64,000 nucleotides of DNA. Source: Coniferiporia sulphurascens (taxonomy: Eukaryota; Basidiomycota; Agaricomycetes; Hymenochaetales; Hymenochaetaceae). The notes under the pieces are model-generated. The model had not been told where the DNA came from. It saw only the letters and a list, made by a program, of their open reading frames with translations, and ran no database searches. A program made the translations under genes and the position numbers. Positions 1-12,400 of this stretch are shown piece after piece (within the stretch, counting starts at the first letter, position 1; each line of letters starts with the position of its first letter). Where the stretch lies: contig NBBA01000008.1 in the NCBI GenBank assembly GCA_002794785.1, positions 620,001 to 684,000 of the forward strand. Reading direction: 5' to 3'.

Positions 1-2166
1 CAGGGAACAGTGGAAGACGTTTGCCAAGTGGGGAAGAACGCTAGGTATTGTCTGCTTCAATCGTATTATACATACGTGCTTATACTGTGGTTGTACCCCC
101 CAGGCGACATAATTCACACATGCGTACTTGGCCGTCATGCGCTTATCATCAACTCAGCGGAAGTGGCGCGTGAGCTCATGGAAAAGAGGGGAGCCAACTT
201 TTCAGACAGGCCTCATTTCTATCTTCTTGGGGACGTGTACGTCCGTTGTCCGTAAAGATTATTACCACCTTTTGACGTCTCTTCCGAACGCTGCACAGTT
301 TCGGATGGGGAAAGATGCTCACTTTCCTTCCGTATGGAAGCAGATTTCGGACACAGCGCCGGCTCATGCAGCAATACTTCAATTCGCAAGCTGTGGCAGC
401 CTTCCGTCCAAACCAAATCGAGGAGATTAAGACCTTACTCAAGAACCTCCTTGAATCCCCGGAGAACTTTGTGCACCACATTAACCGGTAAGCACATTCC
501 TTTTTTTTTCAATCCTGGGTATTTAAGTGCCAATTTTATTCAGAATGAACACAGCGACGCTAGTGATGGCGACGTATGGGCACAAAGTTGAATCGAATGA
601 CGATGAGTATACTAGGCTAGCAGTTGATGCTGCTACCAGAGTGTCGGCCGCTGGCGTCCCCGGAGCAACTCTAGTTGATCTCGTCCCTTTCCGTGCGTAT
701 TGTCTTTGTGGTTATTATCTGGGAGGCCAGAAAATCCAAATAATCTAATCCAAATACAGTGCGCCACATGCCATTCTGGCTTCCTGGAGCGTGCTCTCGG
801 AAGGAGGCGGCCAAGTTGCGCGAAATAACAGACGACATGTTGAATGTTCCCTATAATGACGTGAAAAGACTCAGGGTAAGTCTGTCTCCAGGTACATGTG
901 TTCGTGACATCTTATTGCCATACAGAGTGCTGGGGAGGCTGTCCCGTCCTTGATGAGCCGCATGCTTGACGAATACGAGGCCAAACAAAAAGAGGACCCA
1001 GATCATGTGGTGAATATGAAGAACGTTTCCGGTATCATCCACGCAGGTACGATAATATCTTCTCGAAGATGAAGAAACCAGACTGATTCCAATTCGGATT
1101 GCTATTTCTTCCTTAAGCGGGCGTGGACACGGTTAGTCTCAAAAAAATTAAAGTGCCTGTGCGACTCCTCACCTAGGTTGTTTGTCTGTTTCAGTCGGAA
1201 GCGGCGTTGGTGACATTTTTCCTGATGATGACGTGCCACCCTGATGTCGCCGAGCGAGCCCGAGCGGAAATCGATAATGTGATTGGTTCCGAACGTCTGC
1301 CAACTCTCGATGATCGTCCTCGTCTTCCCTATGTTGAATGCATCCTAAAGGAGGTGCTACGGTAAGAATGAAGTCTAGATATATGGTAGCGGTATAATGG
1401 CTAATTCTGTTTGAAGCATCAATCCTCCTCTGCCCTTGGGTGAGCTTCACTGGTTCTAATTTCGTATTTCCGCCGACAGAGACAGTATGCATTTAGGTAT
1501 TCCGCACCAGTCTATGGAGGAAGATACATACCAGGACAAGATGATTCCCGCAGGAACTCTGATCATCCCAAATGTCTGGTGAGCGTCCTTGGATATTCCT
1601 CCGATCATCCGACATTTGACGCCGCATACATGTAGGCAAATGGCACGCGACGAGCGCTACTTCGAAGATCCGGCAGAGTTCAAGCCGGATCGTTTCCTAG
1701 AGAAAGTGCTCGCGCACAAAAGCCCAGATGGGGCGGTGCATGCGCTGAACGTCTTCAGCGCTGATGAACCGGCGTCATTGGTTTTCGGGTTCGGGAGAAG
1801 GTCAGTGGTTAAACCAAATACGACTATTAATATTTTGCTTTGATTCTGAACTCGGCCCGTGGTGCTTCAGGTTATGCCCCGGGCGCTTTTTTGTGGACGC
1901 CTCGCTTTGGATGGTCATGTCCAACGTTCTGGCGGCCTTTAATATTAAGCCATGCGTCGACACCATCACGGGAAAGGAAACAAAGCCTCCAATCGAGTTT
2001 ACTACCGGCGCAACTAGGTACGAAGATTCCGTGCTCTTATGTGCTCTTATCGCTCATGGTGGTCCCTCCTTTGTCCTTGAAACACATTTGAAGACATCCA
2101 TTACCGTTCAAATGCTCTATCGCGCCGCGCAGCGAGAAGCATACCGCGTTGATCAATCGCGGATGA
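1..2166 (+). CDS. Cytochrome P450 monooxygenase, 5' end outside the window
   Basis: Microsomal-type haem monooxygenase. At least 472 residues are encoded here and the N-terminal membrane anchor (about 40-50 residues) lies upstream of the window. Exons: 1-44, 104-236, 299-487, 544-692, 760-874, 928-1046, 1118-1131, 1195-1361, 1417-1439, 1497-1578, 1636-1800, 1871-2017, 2094-2166; all junctions keep frame. Visible P450 marks are the I-helix AGVDT, the K-helix KEVLR (ExxR), the DPAEFKPDRF segment, and the haem loop FGFGRRLCPGRF with its cysteine ligand, followed by the usual PFKCSIAPRS C-terminus. Two exons are only 14 and 23 nt. The general style resembles the Agaricomycete P450s often annotated as O-methylsterigmatocystin oxidoreductase-like. 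The substrate cannot be read from sequence. It sits beside the SDR/ABC transporter block, so a role in specialised metabolism or detoxification is plausible but inferred. Confidence 0.92.
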
Positions 2167-2853
2167 AACTGATAATATGAAAGTATCCCCTTCGAGATTC
2201 ATATTTAGTTGTGACAGTCTATCAATCCCACGTACAAGCCGTTCTGTATTTTGCTGCTTTGAGATAAATATAGCCTGACCTCTAACGATACAATCACCGA
2301 TCATTAGATCCACAGCCACGGCGGACACGGATAGCAAGTTACGTTCTTAAAAGAGCAAAGAGGTAGAACTTCTTTTCCATTCAAGTTGTGATTCAAGAAA
2401 AGCTCCAAAATTACTATTGAGGCGTTTTATATCAACGTAAATTGCCCTTGTGCGAAAGTCTTCGGCGACCGAAAATTCGAGAAGTTCGCGCGGATAGGCT
2501 TAACATTTGTATCGTAAACTTTGTCCACGAGCTCTCTGGCTGAATATTAAATAAATATAACGAACGACTTAACATAGTACATAGTCATATGAACATGTAC
2601 CTTAGTAAGACAATGATAACGCAACGATAACACCATACAATAAGAGCTATGATAGTTATAGTATATGTAGCTCATGGTAGATGTATATAAGGAGAGCTGG
2701 TCTCTACCATGAAATACATCGGTTTATACTGATAACCCCTTCTCCTCTTGCATTCACCACTGCACCTCATTGTCTACCACAACGTGCGTAGATTTTAAGA
2801 CTGAAGTATTTTTTTGAAACACAGGACACTCTTAAATTCGCAATGCGGCATAA

Positions 2854-2980
2854 CCTGAGGACAAAACTCACAGCCTGGCGTCGTTTTCGTTGGCCCTGGT
2901 GTTATCGCGAGGGGACTCCTGGTCATTGATACCCCAGTAAACTCGGCGTATACCATGTTCAGCCATGCTTCAAGACCAAC
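2854..2980 (-). pseudogene. Relic of an SDR gene (exon 5 end)
   Basis: On the minus strand, about 35 codons read NMVYAEFTGVSMTRSPLAIT then PGPTKTTPGC. This aligns with the region just after the catalytic YxxxK of the four intact SDRs (NMVFAKYTAAYKDQGITLLA, ISPGVMKT). A GTGAGT donor follows at the same place as the exon 5/intron 5 border of those genes. The catalytic Tyr/Lys and all other exons were not found nearby, so this is a decayed fifth paralogue or a truncated duplicate. It lies about 660 bp beyond the stop of SDR-A on the same strand. Confidence 0.7.
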
Positions 2981-3145
2981 GAAGTGAATCGAATAAGTAT
3001 GGGTGTGACTAAGCTTAAATGCACGTGTCTCGGCGCGTTGCAAGCCGAACCACGTGCTGTGGCTATGCGACGCGTGGTACGTTTGTTTGCATTCTTTCAC
3101 CGACCTGCCGCCGTGTCGCATGGGCTCGTGTCTTGGTCTGCTGGT

Positions 3146-3330
3146 ACAGTATTTGTTGACTCCAGACGCACCGACTGCGTTTGTGGGATACCGGAAAATG
3201 TATGGAGATCACGTCGGAAGGAGGGGGATGCGAAATAAAGATAGGCCCATCAATCGACGAGCCAGAAGACATCGGCTGTGAGCGGTCGAGTGCCCCTTTT
3301 TCATCCTGGACTTTTCTTTGCCACAATTTG
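3146..3330 (+). repeat. Copy 1 of a dispersed coding-like repeat
   Basis: This stretch resembles the reverse complement of about 16600-16790. Both copies contain one frame with the shared peptide core DAxxxFxGYRxMYGDxVGxxGM (here GYRKMYGDHVG). Conservation falls off on both sides. The parent gene is not recognised. It is probably a fragment of a protein-coding gene duplicated at both ends of the accessory block. Confidence 0.5.
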
Positions 3331-3638
3331 AGTTTTAATTGGTACAACATAGAGAAAATATTTTTCAGCCTTTTTCAATTCGACTAACAGCTCTGTATAT
3401 CAACACAAGACAGGATCGAGATTAAAGGCCGAACTGGCCTTCAAGCCGGAAAATGCGACCCGCGGCTGAACATCCGGGTGTGTCCGCCGCAAACGTGGAG
3501 ATTCGCTCGCTATAAACTACACATGCTCACCGTTATTTGTCATTGAGTAATTCTACAAATGTTCTTTCCCTAACTTTTCTTGATTCTTACAGTAAACTAC
3601 TTGTGTACAGCTCCCAACGGTAAAATATTTTTGATCAC

Positions 3639-4816
3639 TCAAATAAACTGCAAACATGAAAAAATCAATTTTCTGCACATTCTCCATTCTCAACAAGAGG
3701 GAGGAAAAACTCACTTTCGTTCCGTCATATTGCAGGAAGGACCCGGTGTCTGCCAGCGTGCTCTTCTCAATCAGCGCAAGTTGGCCTCGGGCAGAATCGC
3801 CAATTGAGACAATAGAAAAGTCGGGAATGGTGATGCGGGACTGTGCAACGATTCGGTCGTACAGTCCGTCTACGACCTCCTTGGCTGCAGGGTTTCAAGA
3901 AACGAGACGACGTAAGCTTCCTGCAAGGCAAAAGTCAAAAGCCGTGAAAAAGGACTCACGGCCCCGCAATGTTTTCATCACCCCCGGAGAAATGGCGAGG
4001 AGTGTGATGCCTTGGTCCTTGTATGCGGCGGTGTACTTGGCAAAGACCATGTTCACGCCCGCCTTCGAGATCGAGTATGACCCTGTGATCGGATTCTGTG
4101 TCTCGAGCGCATAGTGTGGCGAGCCCATCTTGGACGTTATGATGGCGACTTTCTTAGTCTTCCCTGCACAGATAAGAGGTAGAAAGGCGTTGAGTGTATG
4201 CGTCACGCCAACGACGTTCGTCTTAAACTGAAGGGAATGTCGTGAATTGACTTGGACCAATTAGAAGAAAAAAGGTCAGGGGGACGTACAAAGGTCAGCA
4301 TGTCGTTCTCCAGCGTCTCCTCATCAGAACTAGGCCAGACGTGAGCAACCAGTCATTATATGCCAAGGGAGCACTTACAATTTATGCATAGGCAACATAT
4401 TACGTTCGTGATGGAGCAGGGCGGCGTTGTTGATGAGTACATCGAGCGTGCCGTCCGTTATTTTCGATACCTCTGCTGCTGCCTCCTATACGCCACAAGT
4501 GGTAAAGCCTGCATTAGTCCGAGGCCCTTGGTTCTGAACCCTGTGACATACATTAATTGATTTGTATTCACAGAGGTCTGCACGGAGGACGTGGATGTTC
4601 TTGTATGCATTAGAGGCAACAAGCTCGTGCAGCTCCGTCGCACCAGGAACGTCCCTCACGAGTGCGAAAACAATGTTAGACGGGTCCGCGCCAAGTTGAC
4701 GTATAAAGCCCAACTGCCAGGTAAACCCGGCATCAGTTTCAGGTACGTGAGAGATGGGAGGATGAGCGACTGACACCAAGTCCGCGCGAGGCCCCGGTGA
4801 CAGCGTACGAAGGCAT
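3639..4816 (-). CDS. Short-chain dehydrogenase/reductase SDR-A (C-factor / nor-1-like)
   Basis: NAD(P)H-dependent oxidoreductase with a Rossmann fold, 264 residues. Minus-strand exons in gene order: 4775-4816, 4552-4713, 4379-4482, 4290-4329, 3960-4227, 3715-3884, 3639-3647. The N-terminus carries the nucleotide-binding TGASRGLG. LINNAA is the NNAG equivalent. Ser148, Tyr167 and Lys171 (ITSKMGS, YSISK) make the catalytic triad. It ends DTGSFLQYDGTKFI, as in aflatoxin-ketoreductase nor-1-like SDRs, so reduction of a ketone or aldehyde is the family expectation; the substrate is unknown. The start ATG lies about 30 bp downstream of a TATAAA box shared with SDR-B, -C and -D. It is divergent from SDR-B, about 2 kb away. 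The last exon is only 9 nt including the stop. Confidence 0.92.
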
Positions 4817-4837
4817 CTTGGTGCTTGTCAGAGTCAA

Positions 4838-4900
4838 TTGATCGCCTTTATACCCTCGTTCTCGGACTCCGCGCTGGAGCACCTGCCGGCCTATGCAAGT
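4838..4900 (-). promoter_or_regulatory. SDR-A core promoter with TATA box
   Basis: On the minus strand the block GCGCGGAGTCCGAGAACGAG is followed by GGTATAAAGG (4845-4854), about 30-38 bp before the SDR-A ATG. The same GCGGAG...GAACG...TATAAA arrangement precedes the other three SDRs, which supports a functional and common promoter. Confidence 0.7.
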
Positions 4901-6710
4901 GTCTCTCAGGCACTCAGCGCCGATGGTGGCACCGGCATAGGTCCGCGCCCCAATCTCTTGAGAACCGATGGAAATAGTCTTGGACCATCCATTGGGGCAG
5001 CATACAGGGGATCTAAAATTAGCTGAACGCTTTCTGGCGCATTACATAATATATTGGAGAGTTCAACTTTGAACCACGCATAACATCGGACTTCTGCCCA
5101 TCCTCTCCTATCCAAACTGCATAGTAACAACTTGAATAATTAAACAATTTTACAATACAACTCGCAAGTCTCTATCTCAGGGATGAGTCCGTTTTGTGAC
5201 CTCCTTACGCTTTGGATGATTGGATCGCTTGTACCCGCGTCAATCTCGAAAACAAAAAGCAACATAATAGAAATATGCTTTTCGCTCTCGTGACATCAAC
5301 TCCGAGTTGTCGAACCAGAAATAGCACTGGCCCGCACCACTTAGCTACAGTCACCTTCCTTCGGGAAGACAAGCCCGCCAAATACTACAGTCGGGTGCGC
5401 TAAGAAGCCGCACTTCTGCCGGGCCCGGAATTTTTCAAATTTCGGGCCAAGATGAAAATTTTAAACAGAAAAGTAGACAAAATAGCCAAAACCTCCATTT
5501 TTCAGAATATTCTGAGGACATTCTAAAAATAGATTAGTGTCAAATTATTTTTGAAAAAAAAAGAAAAAAAAGAAGCCAAGGCAACATGCTAGCATGCTAA
5601 AAGCATCAGTTTAAGTCAACCCGGCACTTGTGTGTAGCCAAATGACCCAAGAGGAGTTGAGTGCTTGAACTAATGGAGCTGTGACAGTGCAATGCTGGTG
5701 TTATATGGATTCATACAGGTACATGGTTGGTCTGAACCATCTGATTACCTACTAACCTACTTATCTTGTTGGAATTCGGAAATCCACGGCGCGAGCAAAC
5801 GCACTCTGTATCCAAGTATATTGTTTAACCAGTAGATAGTTGCACGAGGGAAACCGAGCGCGCATACAACAGGAAAAATACTACGAAAAATAATTCAAAT
5901 TCCGACGCCATCTTGGCATCGAGCTTGAACTTCAACCTATTTAACCATAGCAAGGGACTTGACTTCGTGCAGACTGCATATACGGTCAAGAAGTACAAGT
6001 CCCATCACTGTATACCTGATACACTACGCTCTAACTGCGCGGCGCTAATCACATAAGCTACCATATATGGAGTATTTGTAATAAATTAAATATTTTTTAA
6101 ATATTTAAATATTCAGTGTCAAATTTTCCTGGGAAATTTCCCCACCCCCCAAACTTCAAACTTCTGAGCAACAAGTCTTATAAATGTTCCTTATGGCTAT
6201 TTTAATCTCGGGTTTCGTTGGCTTATACAGTATATTGAGGGACTAGATACAGTTACAAAATATGGTCGTTTCGGAAGATCCCGAGACGCGACCTTTACAC
6301 GCACCCGACTGTAGAAGACTTTAGTTATACATGTATCACCGACGAGTTTGGCGAGATTTGTAAAAAAAATCTTGAGGCGTGCCATCACAGCACGGGGTCG
6401 GTCCTTGTCGACCAAGAATCTTTGTCGTGGTCGATTCCGATCAAGAGCATGCATGCAGATAACTACAAATGCGTGACCCCTCTTATAAATTCATATTTCT
6501 GAGCTTCCATACAACTAAACTACCTTCGGAAGAATTCATGTAGACTCTAGTAGACTGTTTTTGTTTTTGTTAAAAATTGCATTGGTGAGGGCACCGAGGG
6601 GATGACAAAGGGTGACCAGAATGCACCCGGCGCATGTCTGTTTAGAACTCCGCCGTTGGAGCGACTCCGGCTCCGACTTGAGGCTGAGTCTTCATATGAT
6701 TGCAGCGCGC
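4901..6710. other. Intergenic region between divergent SDR-A and SDR-B
   Basis: No gene was recognised. The stretch is AT-rich in places (5450-5600, 6060-6200) and includes copy 1 of a dispersed repeat at about 6340-6480. It lies between two divergently transcribed paralogues, so regulatory sites for both genes should fall at its ends. Confidence 0.5.
6340..6480 (+). repeat. Copy 1 of a dispersed non-coding repeat
   Basis: The segment around CTTGAGGCGTGCCATCACAG, then GTCGGTCC...GTCG, CATGCAGATAACTAC, resembles 22575-22720 (CCTGAGGCGTTGCCAGTGCC, then GTCGGTCC, CATGCAGGTAACTAC) in the same order and orientation. No open frame is shared. It may be a solo LTR, MITE or other TE remnant. Confidence 0.5.
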
Positions 6711-6740
6711 TAAGAGACACTTGCTTATGCCAGCCGCTAC

Positions 6741-6790
6741 TCAACGCGATGATGCGGAGATCGAGAACGGGTATAAAGCAGACAATTCAA
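6741..6790 (+). promoter_or_regulatory. SDR-B core promoter with TATA box
   Basis: A GCGGAGATCGAGAACGGG block runs directly into TATAAAG (6772-6778), about 55 bp upstream of the SDR-B ATG. It has the same arrangement as SDR-A, -C and -D. Confidence 0.7.
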
Positions 6791-6830
6791 TGTGACACCC
6801 CCTCACCAATTGCCTCCGACAACCACCAAA

Positions 6831-8005
6831 ATGCCTTCGTACGTCGTCACCGGTGCCTCGCGCGGACTGGGTGTCAGTTGCCCCCCTGTTTCACATGCCC
6901 CTCACACTGACCCCAGATTTTTATCTGGCAGTTGGGCCTTATACGGCACCTCGGTGCAGACCCGTCTAACACTGTCTTTGCTCTCGTGAGGGACATTCCT
7001 GGCGCAACAGAGCTGCACGAGCTTGTTGCGTCCAACGCATACAAGAACATCCACGTCTTGCATGCAGACCTTTGTGATTACAAATCGATTAATGTATGTC
7101 GCAGGGTTCGAAGCCAAGGGCCTTGGGCTAATGCAGGCTTTATCGCATGTGGCGTATAGGAGGCAGCGGCAGAGGTATCGAAAATAACGGGCGGCACGCT
7201 CGATGTGCTCATAAATAACGGCGCCCTTCTCCTCTATGAGCGTAGCGCAGTGCCTTTGCATCAGTTGTAGGTCCTCTATTAACTAGCTGACAGTGGTGAC
7301 GACCAGCTGCTCACGCTTGGCTTAGTTCTGACGAGGAGACGCTAGAAAACGATTTGATGAACTTCGTGTGTCTTTCCGCCCTAGTTTTTCTTTATCAATT
7401 CAAGCTAATTCTCGGCATTTCCCTCAGTTTAAAACGAACGTCATCGGCGTGACGCATACGCTCAACGCATTCCTACCTCTTGTCTGCGCGGGTAAGACTA
7501 AGAAAGTCGTTGTCATAACGTCCGAGATGGGCTCGCCGCACTATGTGGTAAAGACGGAGAACCCACGCGCAGCGGCATATTCGATATCAAAGGCGGGTGT
7601 GAACATGGTTGTTGCCAAATATACCGCCGCATACAAGGACCAAGGTGTCACATTCCTCGCCATAACTCCGGGGGTGGTGAAAACAATGCAAGGCCGTGAG
7701 TATTTTTACGGCTTTCGCTTTGCAGAGAACTTACGACGCCTCGTTTTAAAAAATTCTTCCAGCCAAGGAGGTCGTAGACGAACTGTACGACCGAATCGTC
7801 GAACGAACCCGCGTCACCATTCCCGACTTCTCAGTTGTCACAGTCAATGAGTCTGTCCGGGGTCAACTTGCGCTGATCGAGAAGAGCACAATAGCAGACT
7901 CAGGGTCATTCCTGCGTCATAACGGAACGAAAGTGCGTTTCCCCTCTTTTTTCAGAATGGAGAATGCGCTGAAATATTTATCATCCGATTTTGCAGTTTA
8001 TTTAG
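6831..8005 (+). CDS. Short-chain dehydrogenase/reductase SDR-B
   Basis: Paralogue of SDR-A with exactly the same exon sizes (42, 162, 104, 40, 268, 170, 9 nt): 6831-6872, 6932-7093, 7163-7266, 7326-7365, 7428-7695, 7763-7932, 7997-8005; 264 residues. It has TGASRGLG for the dinucleotide, LINNGA, ITSEMGS serine and YSISK catalytic Tyr/Lys, and ends DSGSFLRHNGTKFI. All key residues are present, so it should be active. It is the first plus-strand gene of the cluster and lies upstream of the ABC transporter. Identity to SDR-A is high in every exon while introns differ, which points to an older duplication by inversion or transposition. Confidence 0.92.
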
Positions 8006-9495
8006 CGATCGAAAGTTGTACCGTTGGAAGTAAATCTGTATATGCATAGTTGTACTTAAAATCAGAAAATAACAGGAAGTAAGTTAAATATATGAGGGAT
8101 TACTCATTACTAGTGAGCATGTGCATTAGTTCACCACAATCGAACATGTACGTGTGTAGTAGACGCCCGGATCCAAGCCCTCAGCCTGAAAGCCGGGCCA
8201 CTGGTAACTGGGCCACTGGTAACTGTATAACCTTGATCTTTGCCTTCAAGTGTTGGTACAAGTGTCTACCATAAATGACCGTTCACCCCATTTCGAGAGC
8301 ACTCTGATAATTCACAAATTTTCCCTCAACAAAGCATCCGTTGCTTCTGGAATTATAAATATGGATGCACAGGTCTAGAATACATGCTCCTGTGAAGTCA
8401 TAATTGAGCAGCGTATATACTTCAACTACAATGAAGCAACTTTGGGCTCGAAAACATGCATATAAATTGGTTTAATCTAAACATTTTGATTGTAATCTAA
8501 TGCTAATGCAAGTGTGGCACCTGTAGGTGTTAGTGGAAGTTCAATGCAGACCATGGATCACATCTAAGAATTTTTGACTGATTGTATGATACAGATGAGT
8601 TTCTATGAGGGAGAGGGAGGCTCAAATTCGCTTTTTGGGGCCATTCCTTGGAATAGGTCTTTACTAAATTACAACTGCAAAACCAGTTGTATTGTTCTCC
8701 AAACCTGTATTTGTATGGTCAATGTGTCTACATGCTTGAATGCTTCGGAAGGGAGAAAACGAGTTGATCAAGAGAAGTTGTCAAAACACTCGAAATTCAT
8801 CCTGACCGGTCACTTACTATACTAGTAGGCACATGTATATTAGATGGTATCACGATGGCGTTTTAGGGCTTTAGGGATTGTTATAAAACCTTGTCCGAGT
8901 ACTTGTCTGAGTGGTTACAACAGGTCCCAACCGTAGTTTAACTCTGATACATCCAGTTCGACGGCTGTTTAAGGCTTTGTTCTGCGCCCCTACGTAACTT
9001 GAAGTAGCAGGGTAGGTTTGTAAACATGAACAGTGATCATTCACTTGCCCGCGACGAATAATGCTAGGGCCAGCTGCCCTGGCAGGACCCGATACCTTTT
9101 TTTACAGTATTAGTCCTTCTCAATTGTAATGGCTTATGCGCGATTGCAGCGACAGCAACTAAAGGGACGTACAAATGAGGAATACTTGGTCAGCAAAACG
9201 TAAACATAATGACAAAATGTCAACTAATAAGCACAACACAACCCCGGCAATTCCGTGCTGTTCCTGAATTATTGATCTCTTGCTAACCCTCCACCTAAAG
9301 GTAGCGGGAATTTGAATTGTTTCCATCACGACTGACGATATGCGCATTCAATGGTATGGTTGGTATTCTGCTGAGAGATTTCTCACCGTCGTTCTTGGAC
9401 CTCAAAAGCCTGATTAACGCCCAAATAAGTTTGACTCGGTTGAGGACGCAAAGTGCCCACCATCTTCCCTTTTCACCGTCCGGGAGGATTTGGCT
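8006..9495. other. Intergenic region between SDR-B and the ABC transporter
   Basis: No gene was recognised. The 3' flank of SDR-B (8030-8080, TATGCATAGT and nearby) resembles the 3' flanks of SDR-C and SDR-D. A 15-bp unit GGGCCACTGGTAACT is present twice in tandem at about 8195-8225. The ABC transporter promoter should lie near the right end; no clear TATA box was picked. Confidence 0.45.
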
Positions 9496-12400
9496 ATGTA
9501 TGCGCAGGCATCACAGCCTTGGACTCGCGAAGGCTTTCTGTATCTTTCTCCCGCCCTCGCAGTACTCTCGCTCGCCTACGTATCTCTAAAATGGCTGCTA
9601 GCGTCTCGTCGTCCTCGAACCGACTTTATCAATGAAGCATCCATTCCAGCAGATTCTGAAGGAGACTCCTCTGATTACCATGCAACTCAGCACTGGGGTG
9701 TCAAAGAGACCGTGAACGCTATGGATAGTTTAGCTATTACGGCGTTTAGACTTATCAGACTTCTCGTTATTTTGGCATTACTATCGCTGGAGGTCCATAT
9801 GCTTGTCGAAGACAGAGGATTAACTGCGCGTTTCTATCAACCGCCGTTCTATGTACGTGTTATTATCAACATCACCTAGTGCGTTTATACTGAATATGTT
9901 TCCTTGGATAACAGGTATATGCCTCGCTCTTGGCTATTACGTCCATTGTCGCGTCGCCGCGCTGGAGGGATGTCTCTTCGCGACAATTGGCTTTCCTCCT
10001 TTTCGCCGAACTTACTGTTTACTTCGTTTTGGACGCGTGGCCTTACGCGACAATGACCCCGGTACCGTTTGATCCTGCCTCGGACCCGATAACATGGGCG
10101 CGTCTAGTACTGCTCGCTCTCGGAGGCTTGTTTATCCCACTCGTAATGCCACGCCCTTTCCGAGCTTTGACACCCGATGCGCAGCCGTGTCTCGAGGACA
10201 CTGCGTCTTTGTTGTCGCGTTATACCTACTCGTTCCTCGATGGTATCGTATTCCATGCATTTAGGGTCCCCAACCTCACGGTCGCAGATATGCCTCATAT
10301 GCCCGAGCGCGAAAAGATAAGTATGCTCAGCCAAAAAGCCCTTGCCGCTTTCGACCCAGTCATAGTTGGAAAGAGGAACATCATCTGGGGCATGATGCGT
10401 TTTTGGAGTGAGTCTTTGTTGTTGAGGCGAGAAAACGACGCTTACTGTTTTTTAGAGAAGGAGTACGCCCTTTATATATTTTGGTTGACCCTGAAATCCG
10501 TCCTGGAATTCACCGGTCCCTATGGGATGAAGAATTTGCTTGAGTGAGACTCCGTCGTCAACTTGGCGTCGCCATTGAAGCAGACTAACCACTCCCGCAG
10601 ATATCTTGAAACCGGTGTCTCCCCGCATAATGTTCAAGCTTGGATATGGATAGCCGTGCTTACCTTCGGTCCACTTATCGCGGCTTTCATCGAGACACAA
10701 TTCCTTTACTTTTCTGTGAGTTGTACCGAATAAATACCTTGTACATCCTCGTTTACGACGCGTGTAATGGGGCTCGAACTCATCAGAGTGTTATCGCGGT
10801 GGAGACTATGAGTGTATTGCCGTATATTGTGTTTCACCATGCATTGCGGATCCGGTTGAAGAGCGACGTGCTTGACAAGAAAGAAGAAGGGAAAGGGAAA
10901 GAGGGCCCAAAATCTGCTGATACTAGGGCTCCAACTACACCAGCGGCCACCGACGTAGAAACCGACGCAGTTTCTGGCGATGACCAGGCTCCCAGTTCTA
11001 CTGATTCGGATGCGACGACAATAACTACAGCTGTGGATGATGTGGAGCCAGCCGCTGAGGGAGGACACGCAAGCGAAAAGACGGGCCACCTCATCGGCAA
11101 GATTAATAACCTCATCACCACGGATCTGAGTGCGATTGCCAACTCTCAGAATACGCTTCTCTTTCGTAAGTGTTCGCATGTCTCTTCTTTATATTTCTTT
11201 GGAAGTTCAGAACTCTTTTCCTGAAGCAACTGCGGTCCTCCAGCTCGTCATCTCCATTGCCTTTCTGTACAATTTATTGGGATGGAGGAAAGTCGTACAT
11301 GGAAATTTTGTGCCTGCCCGCCATGCTTATATCCAAGAAACCTTTTCAGTTCATTGGTCGGCTTCGCTGCTATGCTTCTTTTGTCACCCGCCTCCGCATA
11401 TATTGGAAAGCTTATTGCGAACGTACAGCGGAGTAAAATGTCCATAGTGAGTCTTGTTACTCCTTTTATCTGACAGTATGGCCTCACAAACCCAAGACAG
11501 ACGAGCGCGTGCAGTCTGTGACGGAATGTGAGTCCTACTCATATGCATGATCCTTTTGCTCCGGTATCCAACTATGCCCCAGCCATGGGAGTTCTTAGGA
11601 TGATTAAACTTTTTGCGTGGGAGCCATTCATTCTCAAGCAGCTTGCTCGAAAGCGTGAAGAAGAGCTGTCGAAGATGAGGCACTTCATGCTCCTGGATGT
11701 GGTTATGAACCTTACGAACCAGATGCTCCCGCTCTTGTCAAAGCTGGTCGTACTCTCGATCTACGTGAGTGTCTGTACTGCATGTAGCAGGGCCCCGCGG
11801 TGTTCTAAAAGGATCTCATTATTATAGACGCTCGTTTCGAAGGGTGAACTTGTGGGTAAGCCGGCTTATTTGACGCAGCAGCCTCCATCTTACTTTAATC
11901 ATTCAGCCTCTCGCATATTCTCCGCGTTCATGGTATGTGGTGATAGATCTGAGAAGGAGGGGATACTCACACCCGCTGATATTAGATCTTCGAGATGATG
12001 GAGGGGCACGTTTTCCGCGTTATGTACACCATTCCCGGTGTGATTCAAGGTAATGCAGCCTAGATTGCTTCTTCTAGATATATCATGAATGCTAAAACAG
12101 AAATTGCGGTCTTAAGCCAAGGTCTCCTTTGATCGTTTTAGCGATTTCCTAAATTTCGTAAGCACCTTGTCCCTCAACCAAATTGAAACATCTCGTCTGA
12201 TCGCACCTTGTCCCTCGACAATCACTTCCTCCTTGAAGACAGAGCTCTTGGATGAAGGCGAGAATTCGCTGGTTCCAGACGTAGTCGACCAGGATTTAAT
12301 GTCGGAGCGACCCGACAAAGACATCATCGGCTTCAATGCTTGCTCGTTCTCTTGGGACCCGTTTGTCAGCGAAGGGTCCTACCGGTCAAAGAGACCCTAC

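Larger units (their letters stand above)
2167..3638. other. Intergenic stretch with a gene relic and one repeat copy
   Basis: No intact gene is seen between the P450 stop and the end of SDR-A. It is AT-rich around 2520-2720. It contains the SDR relic at about 2854-2980 and one copy of a coding-like repeat at about 3146-3330, both listed separately. Confidence 0.6.
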
